This document shows positions 27,617-36,203 of a stretch of 64,000 bases of DNA, piece by piece (within the stretch, counting starts at the first letter, position 1; every line of letters begins with the position of its first letter). Under the pieces are notes generated by a model, which searched no databases, had not been told where the DNA came from, and saw only the letters and a program-made list of their open reading frames with translations. The DNA is from Pseudoalteromonas phenolica (GTDB taxonomy: Bacteria; Pseudomonadota; Gammaproteobacteria; Enterobacterales; Alteromonadaceae): assembly GCF_005876835.1 (NCBI RefSeq), contig NZ_PPSW01000008.1, forward strand, positions 158,016-222,015, read 5' to 3'. The position numbers and the translations under genes were made by a program.

Positions 27617-29272
27617 TTACTTGTAAATATAGTTTATGACAGAGCGTGCTGGTTTGTACCAGTCTGTATGGCTGGCTCCGCTATTTATTACCCACTGAGC
27701 AAAATCAGGGTAACCTTTTTGAATATCCTTTCCTTCTGAAGGTTGCTCAAAGTTATCTAGTACATTGATTGCCCATGGGAAGTTATTTGAGTTCACGAAT
27801 GAGTTAGTGGCATTACTATTGTCATCGTGAAGGCCGTACTGACCTTGGTTAAATAAGCTAGTGCCTGAAAATTCTTTTAGATGAACTTCCCACTGGCGTC
27901 CAGCGAACTCTCCATGGGGTTTGTCTACAGATGCAAATATAAATAAATCATAAGGGGGGAGGCCGACGGAAGATTCATCGACACTCTGATTAAACTCAAC
28001 ATTCAGTACAAACTCACTGCTGATGGCATTTTTACAACTTGGCATAGTTCTAAACATATTGCAGCTAGTAGAGACGTCTTGCCAAACATCTGCAGATAAA
28101 ATGAAAATAACTTCACTGGCTGCTGCTTCAGGTTGTAATGTTACCGTTGAGCCTGACTTTTGCAGTGTTGCTGATTTGATATTCGCCTTTGTTACATTGG
28201 GAAGATGAAGTGCAAAGCCGTTATGATACTCCGCGCCAATGGCTTGAATATTATATTTTAGCTCGAGTGATGAAAGCTTGTTATTGATATCTTTTTCTAA
28301 ATAATATCTATATTTAACAACAAGGTCGTTAAAATCATAATCCCCCATTTTTGGCCATCTATCTTCAAACATGATGGTTGCATAGCCTGATGCAGACGGA
28401 TAGTAACTTGATGATGAAGTGGGAGTAGTCTCTTCTTCAATAAGTACATTATAGTTTGTGTCTGTGACCGTACCGTCATCATTGATACCTTCTAAAGCAC
28501 CAATTGGAGTAACGTCTAATGAAAAGATCATATCGTTGAAGTCGTTGTCACCCTGCATACGATAATAATCTTCAAACGCAATTACTAAGAGTTGACTTTG
28601 CGTGTCATAAAACACGACATTGTGTTGTTTTACGCCATCAGGTTCTGGGTTTAAGTGCGGAAGGCTGTAAAAGGCTTGATCCCAATACCCTGAGCTTTCA
28701 AGTTCTGCATAGCTGCTTGAGAACCCCCACCCATTTGGAATAACAAAAAAGCCCATTGCTTGACCAGCAGTTAATGTGATCTCTAAAGGCACAGTATCGC
28801 CTTGGTCTAATAACCCCGCATTAGGTTTAGATGCGTTAGGAAAAATGATTTTATGTTCTGCAATATCGGTGAAAGTTTGAGGGGGGGAATTTGGATCATA
28901 TAAGAAGTAACCGAAGGTATTTCTGAAATAGGCACCTTCGTTTAAAAATGTAACACTTACGGTTGCTTGTCCCTCAAAGTCATTGTCTATAACCAAATTA
29001 CTCTTTGAATCAGTGTCAATATAGTCGGGGTTTACTCGGCGCCCATCTGGGATCTTCGCATAAATATCGGCTAGAAAAGTAGCGGGTAGCTGGTCGTTAA
29101 TATTGACAACATTGAGCGGTTCGCCTTTAGCATTGTAACCCGTGTTTCTGTCACTTACCCAACTGATGTTGATAGGCCCTAAGCGAGTATTTAATGTATC
29201 GGTTTCTGCATTTGCTAAAGTTGAAAAAAAACTAATGACAATGCATATGATTAATGTCTGATAATAAGCCAT
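27617..29272 (-). CDS. LruC domain-containing secreted protein
   Basis: 551 residues with a signal peptide cleaved after about residue 22 (TLANA). The central DUF4114-like motif GDNDFNDMIFSLDV and the later FEDRWPKMGDYDFNDLVVKY are the hallmark acidic segments of LruC-domain proteins; such D-x-N/D-x-N-D loops usually bind calcium. C-terminal half beta-rich. Function in Alteromonadales unknown; probably surface-exposed or secreted. First gene of a two-gene minus-strand unit with the lipoprotein at 27098. Confidence 0.88.
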   Translation of the reverse strand: MAYYQTLIICIVISFFSTLANAETDTLNTRLGPINISWVSDRNTGYNAKGEPLNVVNINDQLPATFLADIYAKIPDGRRVNPDYIDTDSKSNLVIDNDFEGQATVSVTFLNEGAYFRNTFGYFLYDPNSPPQTFTDIAEHKIIFPNASKPNAGLLDQGDTVPLEITLTAGQAMGFFVIPNGWGFSSSYAELESSGYWDQAFYSLPHLNPEPDGVKQHNVVFYDTQSQLLVIAFEDYYRMQGDNDFNDMIFSLDVTPIGALEGINDDGTVTDTNYNVLIEEETTPTSSSSYYPSASGYATIMFEDRWPKMGDYDFNDLVVKYRYYLEKDINNKLSSLELKYNIQAIGAEYHNGFALHLPNVTKANIKSATLQKSGSTVTLQPEAAASEVIFILSADVWQDVSTSCNMFRTMPSCKNAISSEFVLNVEFNQSVDESSVGLPPYDLFIFASVDKPHGEFAGRQWEVHLKEFSGTSLFNQGQYGLHDDNSNATNSFVNSNNFPWAINVLDNFEQPSEGKDIQKGYPDFAQWVINSGASHTDWYKPARSVINYIYK

Positions 29273-29571
29273 ATTAGATCTCTCGCTACTTTATTTATAA
29301 ATAAGTTTTAGCAAATAATAGACCTATATTTTCTTCTTATTAATTAATGGTTTATGTTTTTCTTGTTAAGTTGTTTTATGAACATGCATTGCATTTTGCG
29401 AAAAGTTTAATGCGTACGCCTTTTGAGCTTCTTTTATTACTCTGCGAGGTTGCAAATCAATAAAGGTGAAAACCGTTAAATGAGATATAAGTAATAATGA
29501 AATCGATTTTCATACTGGCTCGATTTTTGAAACATATATGGATGTGATAAACAAATTACAAGGAACACACT
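29273..29571. other. Divergent intergenic region
   Basis: AT-rich spacer between the LruC gene (minus) and the coiled-coil protein gene (plus). It must hold both promoters; no clear operator or hairpin was found. AAGGA at 29560-29564 is the ribosome site of the plus-strand gene. Confidence 0.5.
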
Positions 29572-30027
29572 ATGTTGATGTACAAAGCCGCAGGCACTAG
29601 CCCATTATCGACCCCAAATCATATTGAAGGTGTGCAAAAGTTGTCGCATAGCGGCAATGATGAAAGGCAATTTAGCCAAGCAATTGCCGCTGAGATGCCG
29701 ATGCAACAGGCTTCTTCAGTTAGCCAGCAATATCAACAAAAAGAGCTACAAACGACCATACGTAACGAAGGTTTTTTAGGGCAAATGCAAGAAGCCATTT
29801 TAATGCAAAGACTTGGCGTTGATATGGAGAAAATAAAGCAGTTGAGAGAGAAGCTCGATGAACAAAAAGAACAGTTTGATGCAGGTGAAATTTCTGAGAA
29901 AGATTTTAATGAAAAAAACTCAGAAATAGAGAAGATGATTGCCGAAGAGTATCAAAAAGGTCAGGAGCGAGCGCGGGCACATGAGCAAAAGAAAGAGAGT
30001 TTAGAAGAAAATAAAGTGGCAGAATGA
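29572..30027 (+). CDS. Hypothetical cytoplasmic coiled-coil protein
   Basis: 151 residues, no signal peptide. The N-terminal 70 residues are polar and probably disordered; residues about 80-148 are highly charged and predicted coiled coil (KIKQLREKLDEQKEQFDAGE and SEIEKMIAEEYQKGQERA). AAGGA lies 7 nt before the ATG at 29572, which decides the start over the ATG at 29578. No family recognised. Single gene. Confidence 0.75.
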   Translation: MLMYKAAGTSPLSTPNHIEGVQKLSHSGNDERQFSQAIAAEMPMQQASSVSQQYQQKELQTTIRNEGFLGQMQEAILMQRLGVDMEKIKQLREKLDEQKEQFDAGEISEKDFNEKNSEIEKMIAEEYQKGQERARAHEQKKESLEENKVAE

Positions 30028-30460
30028 TAGAGCTTTGAGCTCAGTAACTAATGTTATTTAACCCGAGAGGCGATTCATATTTAAAATTACAGCTAACAAG
30101 CTCGTTGTTTTGCATTCACCTTGCGTAAAGGGAATGTACTCGCTTCGCTCGCAGTCATAAACCCTTTGCACCTTCTAGCTAGATACAGACTCAGCAGTTT
30201 TTAAAATGGTTTCCTTCGTATTGCGAAAAAACTTTTGAAGCAAGATTGACGTGGTATTACATCCATGTAGCTACGCCCATCGGGTATCCATACCCTCACT
30301 TCCTCGTGCTGCGAAACTTCGTATGATTTCAGGCTTCCTGCCTTTCACCCTCCGGACCTACTTCGCAGTTCAAAAATGTTCCATACATTTTTGTGGTCAC
30401 TCGTCACCCTTGCGCAAAAGTAACCTTGCTTCGCAACGTGTATTTTGCACTACTATACTG
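30028..30460 (+). repeat. Dispersed repeats (families A and B)
   Basis: 30110-30180 carries family B (CACCTTGCGTAAAGGGAATG, then CTCGC repeats and CATAAACCCTTTGCACCTT). 30255-30455 is family A: CATGTAGCTACGCCCATCGG, CTGCGAAACTTCGT and, after an unusual insert of about 70 nt, GGTCACTCGTCACCCTTGCG and CGCAACGTGTATTTTGCAC. The repeat ends about 60 nt before the thioesterase gene; a TATACT box (30454-30459) lies right at its edge. Confidence 0.8.
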
Positions 30461-30511
30461 GTACGATGAGTTTTCACTCTAAATATAAATAACCATAACA
30501 AAGGCAACATC

Positions 30512-30949
30512 ATGCAGGAATTTTTTGAGAAGTTCGCAATCAACACTAAGGTCAATGTGGTGTGGGGTGAAATGGATGCATTGGGACATGTAAACAACGT
30601 GTCGTATTTCCGATATTTTGAAACCGCGCGGATCGACTTTTTAAAACAAACAGGGCTTTTATCTATTTTATCTGAGCCGACGCATAGTCCTGTGTTACGC
30701 GACACTTATGCGCAATATAAGCGCCCAGTGACTTTTCCAGATACCTTGTACATTGGTTCATACATTACTGATATAAAAGAAGACCGTTTTACTATGCGCT
30801 ATGAGGCGTTTAGCGAGTCACAGCAAGCAATTTGTACAACGGGTTATGCGAATGTAGTGATGTTTAATATGAAAACAGGTCAAAAATCGCCAATTCCAGA
30901 GAATATGATGGCTATATTAAAGCAGTATGAGATGGATGTTGCTCAATAG
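30512..30949 (+). CDS. Acyl-CoA thioesterase, 4HBT hotdog family
   Basis: 145 residues, the size of YbgC/FcbC-type hotdog thioesterases. The family motif WGEMDALGHVNNVSYFRYFE (about 20-39) contains the catalytic Asp and the HVNN stretch; RDTYAQYKRPVTFPDTL follows. Hydrolyses acyl-CoA thioesters; natural substrate unknown. AAAGGCAAC is 8 nt before the ATG. The promoter may derive from the repeat edge upstream. Confidence 0.92.
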   Translation: MQEFFEKFAINTKVNVVWGEMDALGHVNNVSYFRYFETARIDFLKQTGLLSILSEPTHSPVLRDTYAQYKRPVTFPDTLYIGSYITDIKEDRFTMRYEAFSESQQAICTTGYANVVMFNMKTGQKSPIPENMMAILKQYEMDVAQ

Positions 30950-31263
30950 GTTTTGCAGATGGAGGAGGGGGGTACTCATTGAGCTATGCTAATTAGGTAT
31001 CCTTATTCTCACCTCTTCAGGCTGAGTTGCTTCGTTTCGGGTTCAGTGAATGAAAATAACTCTAGTAAGATTGCTCAAAGAGCATATTAAAACATAGGAA
31101 GGCGAAGTATTAAGTCCATGTAGATCTCTGCTGTGTCAACTGCTTTTAAAATTGCTTATTTCACATTGCGCAAAGAGAATGTGCTCGCTGCGCTCGCAGT
31201 CATAAACCCTTTGCACCTACAACTTGTATTTTGCAATATATTCCACCGCATTTAGTCGAGGGG
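30950..31263 (+). repeat. Degenerate family A and B repeats before the desaturase
   Basis: A decayed family A stretch (about 30990-31060, TATTCTCACCTCTTCAGGC and TTGCTTCGTTTCGG) precedes a good family B copy at 31155-31215 (GCGCAAAGAGAATGTGCTCG, then CATAAACCCTTTGCACCTA and TTGTATTTTGCA). The repeat runs to about 31235, touching the desaturase frame. Confidence 0.7.
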
Positions 31264-32307
31264 ATGTTGCCTTTACGCTATGATCTTATCACCAAAAAGT
31301 TAGCTATATTCTTAATGTCAAAATTAACCGCGAAGCAGAACATAAAAAGCATTGTGACTGCGATTAAAGCCGAAGAGCAATCTCTCCGAGCCCGTTTTCC
31401 TATTCTTGACCAGCAAAACAGCATTGCAATGGCAATTATGTTACTGTCACTTTTCTCACTCATTGGCGTTGGTACGCTGTATTACTTTGCACTTATTCCT
31501 GCGTGGTTGTGCATTATTTTAGCAGCGATCATTACCTCTATTTCACATGAGTTAGAGCATGATCTAATTCACAAACAGTATTTTAGTAATCGACCATTTA
31601 TACATAATTTTATGATGCTGACTGTGTGGTTGATGCGCCCTAATACGGTGAACCCTTGGTATCGTAGACAAATTCACCTACACCATCACAAAGTGTCTGG
31701 CACTGAGCAAGATTTAGAAGAACGCTTAGTCGGAAATGGCATTAAGTCGCCATTTTTAAGAGCTGTGGTGATCATGGATGGATTGCTCGGTTTACTGATT
31801 AATTCCAAGCGTTTTAGCAAAGAGATCAAAGGCTTTAAATTTCTACAGGTGTTTAATGCTGGTTTCCCGATCACCTCGGCTTACTTTGCAATGTTATATG
31901 GCGTGATTGTTTATCATGTAGTGCAATTTATTCAGCCATTCGAACTACCCGTTTGGGGCGCAGGCATACTTGCAGTGGCTGAATTTTTAATGGTAGTACT
32001 GATTGTGCCGAACATGATCCGCTCAACGTCACTTAACTTTGTGACTTCTTCAATGCATTACTACGGTGGCGTGACCAACTTGTTAGAGCAAACACATGTG
32101 ATTAGTAGCCGCTGGTTTTTGCCTTTCCAGCTTTTCTGTTTTGATTTTGGCCGTACGCATACCATTCATCATTTTGTGCCGAATCAACCTTTTTATATTC
32201 GACAGTTAATCAGTAAGAAAATACAGCCGGTTATGGCTGAGCATGGTGTGCGCTTTAATGATTTGGAGAGTTTGAAGTTAGCGAATAGATATGTAGAAAA
32301 AGCATAG
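31264..32307 (+). CDS. Membrane fatty acid desaturase-like protein
   Basis: 347 residues from ATG 31264. Three histidine clusters of membrane diiron desaturases/hydroxylases are present: HELEHDLIH (about residues 95-103), HLHHHK (138-143) and HTIHHF near residue 293. Several hydrophobic segments surround them. Introduces a double bond or hydroxyl into an acyl chain; substrate unknown. The frame extends upstream to a TTG at 31231, but that lies in a dispersed repeat. ATG 31264 has only a very close GAGGGG; ATG 31315 (330 residues) has none, so the start is uncertain. Confidence 0.85.
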   Translation: MLPLRYDLITKKLAIFLMSKLTAKQNIKSIVTAIKAEEQSLRARFPILDQQNSIAMAIMLLSLFSLIGVGTLYYFALIPAWLCIILAAIITSISHELEHDLIHKQYFSNRPFIHNFMMLTVWLMRPNTVNPWYRRQIHLHHHKVSGTEQDLEERLVGNGIKSPFLRAVVIMDGLLGLLINSKRFSKEIKGFKFLQVFNAGFPITSAYFAMLYGVIVYHVVQFIQPFELPVWGAGILAVAEFLMVVLIVPNMIRSTSLNFVTSSMHYYGGVTNLLEQTHVISSRWFLPFQLFCFDFGRTHTIHHFVPNQPFYIRQLISKKIQPVMAEHGVRFNDLESLKLANRYVEKA

Positions 32308-32511
32308 TAGAACGACTTTATGATTGCGTAAGTTGTTCGGCTTGCGCATTGGTGTTTATGCGCAACATAAAGTTGGCGCCTACAGGGAATGGAGATTGAG
32401 TTTGCGGGTGCGGGTTTACCCCGCGCAAAAGTAAATAAGTTTCACTGGTGTTAGCCTACAGTCACTAACGCTTCAATATTTTTTGAAACGTTAGATCTAT
32501 CCTGTCATTAA
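32308..32511. repeat. Hairpin and REP-like palindrome
   Basis: TTGCGCAT / ATGCGCAA hairpin (32342-32365) and the REP-like GTGCGGGTTTACCCCGCGC (32408-32426), the same palindrome as at 9666 and 35851. It separates the convergent desaturase and the next minus-strand gene. No gene. Confidence 0.7.
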
Positions 32512-32823
32512 TTACACCGCAATTGGGAAATCATTCACAACTAAAGATTGGCCGTTTTCTTGAGCGCGAATAAAGCTAGATATTAATACCTCATTTGTCA
32601 GTGCATTAATGTCTTCAACCTCTTCAACCATGCAAAACGAGATAGACTCCCAGCCAAACCCTTTAACAAAAGTCTCAAGTTGAGAGATGTTGTCTTGATA
32701 ATTTTCGTCGGTGGTTAATAGCCCGATTGAATGCTGATTACCTTCTTTATATTTTTCGCTGTTCGCTGTAGCGCATTTAGCATATCCGCTCAATACATAA
32801 ACTTTACTATCATTATGATTCAT
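32512..32823 (-). CDS. Hypothetical protein
   Basis: 103 residues from the ATG at 32823, which has AGGTAAG 6 nt upstream; an in-frame ATG at 32874 lacks a site. Sequence MNHNDSKVYVLSGYAKCA, then QHSIGLLTTDENYQDNISQL and a mixed alpha/beta C terminus (NDFPIAV). Soluble, no signal peptide. No family recognised; single gene. Confidence 0.65.
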   Translation of the reverse strand: MNHNDSKVYVLSGYAKCATANSEKYKEGNQHSIGLLTTDENYQDNISQLETFVKGFGWESISFCMVEEVEDINALTNEVLISSFIRAQENGQSLVVNDFPIAV

Positions 32824-32995
32824 TGTGCTTACCTGTTTAATGAGTGTCAGTACATAGATATATGCATTTTTCAAACCAGCTTAAGGAGGTGTTTGAACTT
32901 TAATTTTAGGATGTTGAAAGTAAAGGTTATTTTCTGTTTTATTTTAATTTTTATAGCGTCAATTTTTTGAGAAAGTATTCGAAGTCGTTTTTTGT

Positions 32996-33142
32996 AGCAA
33001 TCCTCTTAATTAAGCAGCTTATTTTGAGGCAAGAAAAACTAGTCGATAACGAGGCGGAAATTTTGCTAATTTGTTCTAAATAAGAAACTTTCAACGAAGT
33101 TAGCGTCAGTTTTAGTCCCTCAAAATGATTGAGTATTGGTAT
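32996..33142 (+). repeat. MITE-like repeat, copy 1
   Basis: About 147 bp, homologous in opposite orientation to 40263-40418. Shared segments: CCTCTTAATTAAG, TATTTTGAGGCAA, GTCGATAAC, GAAGTTAGCG and CCCTCAAAATG, ending in ATTGGTAT. It has no coding capacity. 32824-32995 and 33143-33342 contain no gene that I can support; a 19-codon hydrophobic frame at 32910 is probably chance. Confidence 0.8.
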
Positions 33143-33342
33143 GAGTCCTTAAGAGTGATTAGAATTGTTGACGACTGGTATTAGCTTTAAGCTTTCAGTT
33201 CTGCTTGGTAGGTTGAATAGTAAAGTAATGCAATTATGGTTTGTGCTAATGCAATAGTTCGAAAAGAAAGACTGCAGTCTAAGTTTTCATGACTAGTTCA
33301 ATCTGTGTTGTAATAGATTTTGAATACTCTTTGTTACATAGC

Positions 33343-33368
33343 AAATAAAGGGAGCTCAATAGGCTCCC
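33343..33368 (-). terminator. Intrinsic terminator after the GG-leader peptide gene
   Basis: Minus strand: GGGAGC (33368-33363) and GCTCCC (33355-33350) with a 7-nt loop followed by TTTATTTGC. It lies 39 nt after the peptide stop codon, supporting a single-gene transcription unit. Confidence 0.65.
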
Positions 33369-33406
33369 AATCACTTTAACAGTTTAATAGCATTAACCTA
33401 TTTTGT

Positions 33407-33597
33407 TCACAAGTCTTTTGGTTTAGGGAACACAGTAGGTCTGTCTTTTGTTGGTTCAGGACAAGTCATTGCAACTTTAGTCATTGGGTAATCGTCAGTA
33501 ATTTTACCGCCAGCAATATTTGCAGTTAATATTAAAGGTAGACGATTTGAATCTTGACTCAAAGACTTCATTCTTTTTTTGTTAGTTTTAAGTTCAT
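33407..33597 (-). pseudogene. GG-leader small peptide gene, frameshifted at an A7 run
   Basis: Minus strand. A good ribosome site (AAAAGGAAA) precedes ATG 33597, giving MNLKLTKKE and a stop. If one base is gained in the A7 run (33574-33580), the frame continues as MNLKLTKKRMKSLSQDSNRL and on through NIAGG to KPKDL, the same leader as the peptides at 59114 and 63304. Without slippage, translation could start at ATG 33571 and give 54 residues (MKSLSQDSNRL to KPKDL) with the Gly-Gly at 21-22. The core has one Cys and a Pro-rich tail. It could be a mutated gene, a -1 frameshifting gene (A7G is a classical slippery run) or a gene with a short leader. Confidence 0.6.
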
Positions 33598-33725
33598 TAA
33601 AATTTCCTTTTAATTTCTAAAATGTTTGGTGCCGATAATTTATCGAACGGTGAACATATTTGATCGTTTTAAGTTTTGCTGTAGCTTTTTGTTATCTTTT
33701 ATTTAGCATGGTGAAGTTGTACCCT

Positions 33726-33905
33726 TCACTTCTTTTTGGCTTTCCAAGTCCCACCATACTGATATGTTTCGCAATACTGCTTCTTGATGACGAGTAAGCA
33801 AGGGCCACAGACAAATTGCCATTCAATGTTGCCGTTATAGCGGCATCGGTACATAACAGGCTTGTTTTGTTGGCACTGTGCGCAGAGTTTGTAGCGTATT
33901 CTCAT
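33726..33905 (-). CDS. Small Cys4 zinc-ribbon-like protein
   Basis: 59 residues from ATG 33905: two CxxC pairs (CAQC at about 8-11 and CGPC at about 34-37) 22 residues apart, plus a Trp/Tyr-rich C terminus ending TYQYGGTWKAKKK. This looks like a conserved small zinc-binding protein; the closing GGTWK motif and lysine tail suggest nucleic acid or ribosome contact, which is inference. AAGAGG lies 8 nt before ATG 33905; ATG 33914, three codons earlier, directly abuts that site and is less likely. Confidence 0.7.
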   Translation of the reverse strand: MRIRYKLCAQCQQNKPVMYRCRYNGNIEWQFVCGPCLLVIKKQYCETYQYGGTWKAKKK

Positions 33906-34285
33906 TAATCTCATCCTCTTGATTAATCTTTTGATACGAAATGTGAGTTCGTTCGATCAAAACTAAAATCGCAGCACTATGATCCCCCTCATTATGAGAA
34001 TACCTCTGTTTAGTTTATTTATAGGTAATTCATTTTATCTTTGGTTTGACTGTGTCGATTTTGGTACGTAAGCAACAAATTATATTGCTGTAAAGACACT
34101 CTTAAATGGCCTCAAAGAGTGTCCCGAAAGTGACACACCGTACATATTTTATGTTCCGATATAGCGACATCAATAAAGGCGGAAATAGTATGATTATCTT
34201 TAAGTTGCTGATAAATAAGGGTTAAAAATCTGGTCTGATAATTGTTAATTGATTACTACGAATTCAATAATAATCGAGAATTAAT
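33906..34285 (+). promoter_or_regulatory. Upstream region of the serine hydrolase with two linked dyads
   Basis: Inverted repeat GACACTCTT (34095-34103) / AAGAGTGTC (34115-34123). Its right arm overlaps a second dyad, GTGTC (34119-34123) / GACAC (34132-34136), with an 8-nt centre. Such linked dyads are typical operators, but no matching regulator is known to me. The gene start is 150 nt downstream. No convincing sigma-54 or sigma-70 promoter was identified. Confidence 0.4.
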
Positions 34286-35758
34286 ATGAACAAGTTTATC
34301 CTTTCTAGCTTAGTAAGCAGTGTTATGTTTTTTGGCAGTCAATCAGCAATGGCTGAGCAGGACTCAAGAGTTGAAACATTAAAATCTTATTTTAAACAGT
34401 GTCATAAGGCGCAACTTTGTAATGGTAGCTTCTTGGTGGCTGAAGGCGGAAAAGTGTTATATCACCAAGCTATGGGTGTTAACCATAAAGGTGACATGCC
34501 GCTTTCAACTTCACACCAATTTGATATAGGCTCGATTTCAAAGCAGTTTACAGCGGTCGCCATTATGATGCTTCAAGAGCAGGGTAAACTTAATTTTGAA
34601 GATAAAGTCATTCAGCATATCCCTGATTTTCCATATGAGCAGATCATCATCAAACAGCTGCTTAATCATACATCTGGTATTGCTGATATGATGCCATATT
34701 TAACAAGTTTGTACCGTCAGGGGAAAGTCACAGCGAGTCTCGATCAAAACACCGTGCTAGATGCATTAATTGACCAAGCCCCAGAGGTGATGTTTCAGCC
34801 TGGCGCACAGTGGCGTTACAGTAATACTGGGTATGTCGTGTTGGCGACTTTGGTCTCTAAGGTTTCAAAGCAAAGTTATGGCGAGTTTTTACAAAGCAGA
34901 ATTTTTACACCTCTGAAAATGACACAGTCGGTAAGCCGTACAAGCAAAACTGAGCATAGATTAACTGAGCGTGCATACGGTTTTCGTCAGCAAATTAATG
35001 GCACTCAACGTACATTTGACCAAATTCCATTTTTTGATATCGAAGGAATGGGAGGGATCTATTCAACAACCAGTGACCTTTATGCTTGGGATCAAGCGTT
35101 ACATGGCCATAAACTTTTAAGTCCAAAGACGTGGCAAGCAGCTACGCAATTGACTAAAACAACTGATGGCAAAACCAAAGAATATGGCTTTGGGTTTATG
35201 TTAAAACCGGATGCTTTTAATCAGCAAAAGGTGGGGCACAGTGGTCATTGGCGTGCATTTAAATCGATTTATACACGTCAAATTGAAGATAATCGCACAA
35301 TTATTTTACTGACGAATAATGGGCAAGATGACAGTGTAGATGCCAATGAAAAAGCTGTTGATGCGATTTTGGCAGGTCAGGCATATGAATTTATTCAGCA
35401 GCCTATTTCACAAGTGCTTTATGGCGTGTTTAAGCAAGATATCAACAAGGCACTGAGTACATATCATCAACTAAAGGCCGATCAAGCAGCAGGATATGAT
35501 TTCTCTGAAGGTCAATTAAATGACCTAGGTTATGTATTGTTGCAAGAAGAGCATGTTCAAGCTGCAATTGCTGCTTTTGAATTAAACGTTGAAGCCTTTC
35601 CTAAATCGCCAAATGCATTAGATAGCCTGGCTGAAGCATTAATTTTAAATGGTCAAAAGAGGGCTGCGACTAAACGTTTAAAGCAAGCATTAGAAATAGA
35701 CTCAAACTTTGCTTCAGCTAAACAACAGTTGGCAAAATTAAATGGTGCGAAGTTATAA
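34286..35758 (+). CDS. Class C beta-lactamase-like serine hydrolase with TPR tail
   Basis: 490 residues with a signal peptide (cut after about residue 23, AMA). The catalytic S-x-x-K is Ser83-Lys86 (GSISKQF); the Y-x-N motif is in RYSNTGYVVLA (Tyr about 177) and the third motif resembles GHSGHW (about 318-323). After residue about 370 come two tetratricopeptide-like repeats (LGYVLLQEEHVQAAIAAFEL, then LDSLAEALILNGQKRAA). Probably a periplasmic esterase or peptidase, not a resistance beta-lactamase. Terminator at 35813. Confidence 0.9.
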   Translation: MNKFILSSLVSSVMFFGSQSAMAEQDSRVETLKSYFKQCHKAQLCNGSFLVAEGGKVLYHQAMGVNHKGDMPLSTSHQFDIGSISKQFTAVAIMMLQEQGKLNFEDKVIQHIPDFPYEQIIIKQLLNHTSGIADMMPYLTSLYRQGKVTASLDQNTVLDALIDQAPEVMFQPGAQWRYSNTGYVVLATLVSKVSKQSYGEFLQSRIFTPLKMTQSVSRTSKTEHRLTERAYGFRQQINGTQRTFDQIPFFDIEGMGGIYSTTSDLYAWDQALHGHKLLSPKTWQAATQLTKTTDGKTKEYGFGFMLKPDAFNQQKVGHSGHWRAFKSIYTRQIEDNRTIILLTNNGQDDSVDANEKAVDAILAGQAYEFIQQPISQVLYGVFKQDINKALSTYHQLKADQAAGYDFSEGQLNDLGYVLLQEEHVQAAIAAFELNVEAFPKSPNALDSLAEALILNGQKRAATKRLKQALEIDSNFASAKQQLAKLNGAKL

Positions 35759-35812
35759 CGGGGCAATTTATTTTATTTATTAAGGGTTCAGGTTAATTAC
35801 TTCTTTGTCATT

Positions 35813-35841
35813 AAAAGGCCGTAGCATGCTTACGGCCTTTT
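35813..35841 (+). terminator. Intrinsic terminator after the serine hydrolase
   Basis: AAAAGGCCGTA (35813-35823), 7-nt loop, TACGGCCTTTT (35831-35841). Strong. Confidence 0.9.
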
Positions 35842-36203
35842 GGTTTGTAGGCGCGGGTTTACCCCGCGCAAAGAAAGTTCGAAATAAAGGTTGGTATGGT
35901 ATTACATCTCTGTAGCCTGAGCATGTGTTGGTTCTTTTTAAAACTGCTTAATTCAGCTTGCGCAAAGAGCATGTTCTCGCTGCGCTCGTAGTCATAAACC
36001 CTTTGTACTTATAACGTGTATTTTGCACACGTTACACTTGTACCTAAGTTGGTGTGGCTGTTATATTTGTGCGCGTGAATCATTGCTATTTATCAATTAA
36101 TAATGATGGGTGGTTTTGGTCTTCTGCATAAGCGTAGCATCGATTCTCTGGACGCCAGCTATGCCTATGAGCCTCAACAATATTTAAAAGGAAGAAAGGA
36201 CGC
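35842..36203 (+). repeat. REP-like palindrome and family B repeat
   Basis: GCGCGGGTTTACCCCGCGC at 35851-35869 matches the palindromes at 9666 and 32408. Family B follows at 35953-36005 (TTGCGCAAAGAGCATGTTCT, then CATAAACCCTTTG), ending with GTGTATTTTGCAC at about 36015-36027. From 36030 to 36203 is the likely promoter region of the next gene, with AAAGGA before its ATG. Confidence 0.75.

Noticed and set aside
32909..32970. 19-codon hydrophobic peptide MLKVKVIFCFILIFIASIF
   Set aside because: Possible small membrane peptide, but the only site (TTTAGG) directly abuts the ATG and the region is AT-rich, so chance is likely.
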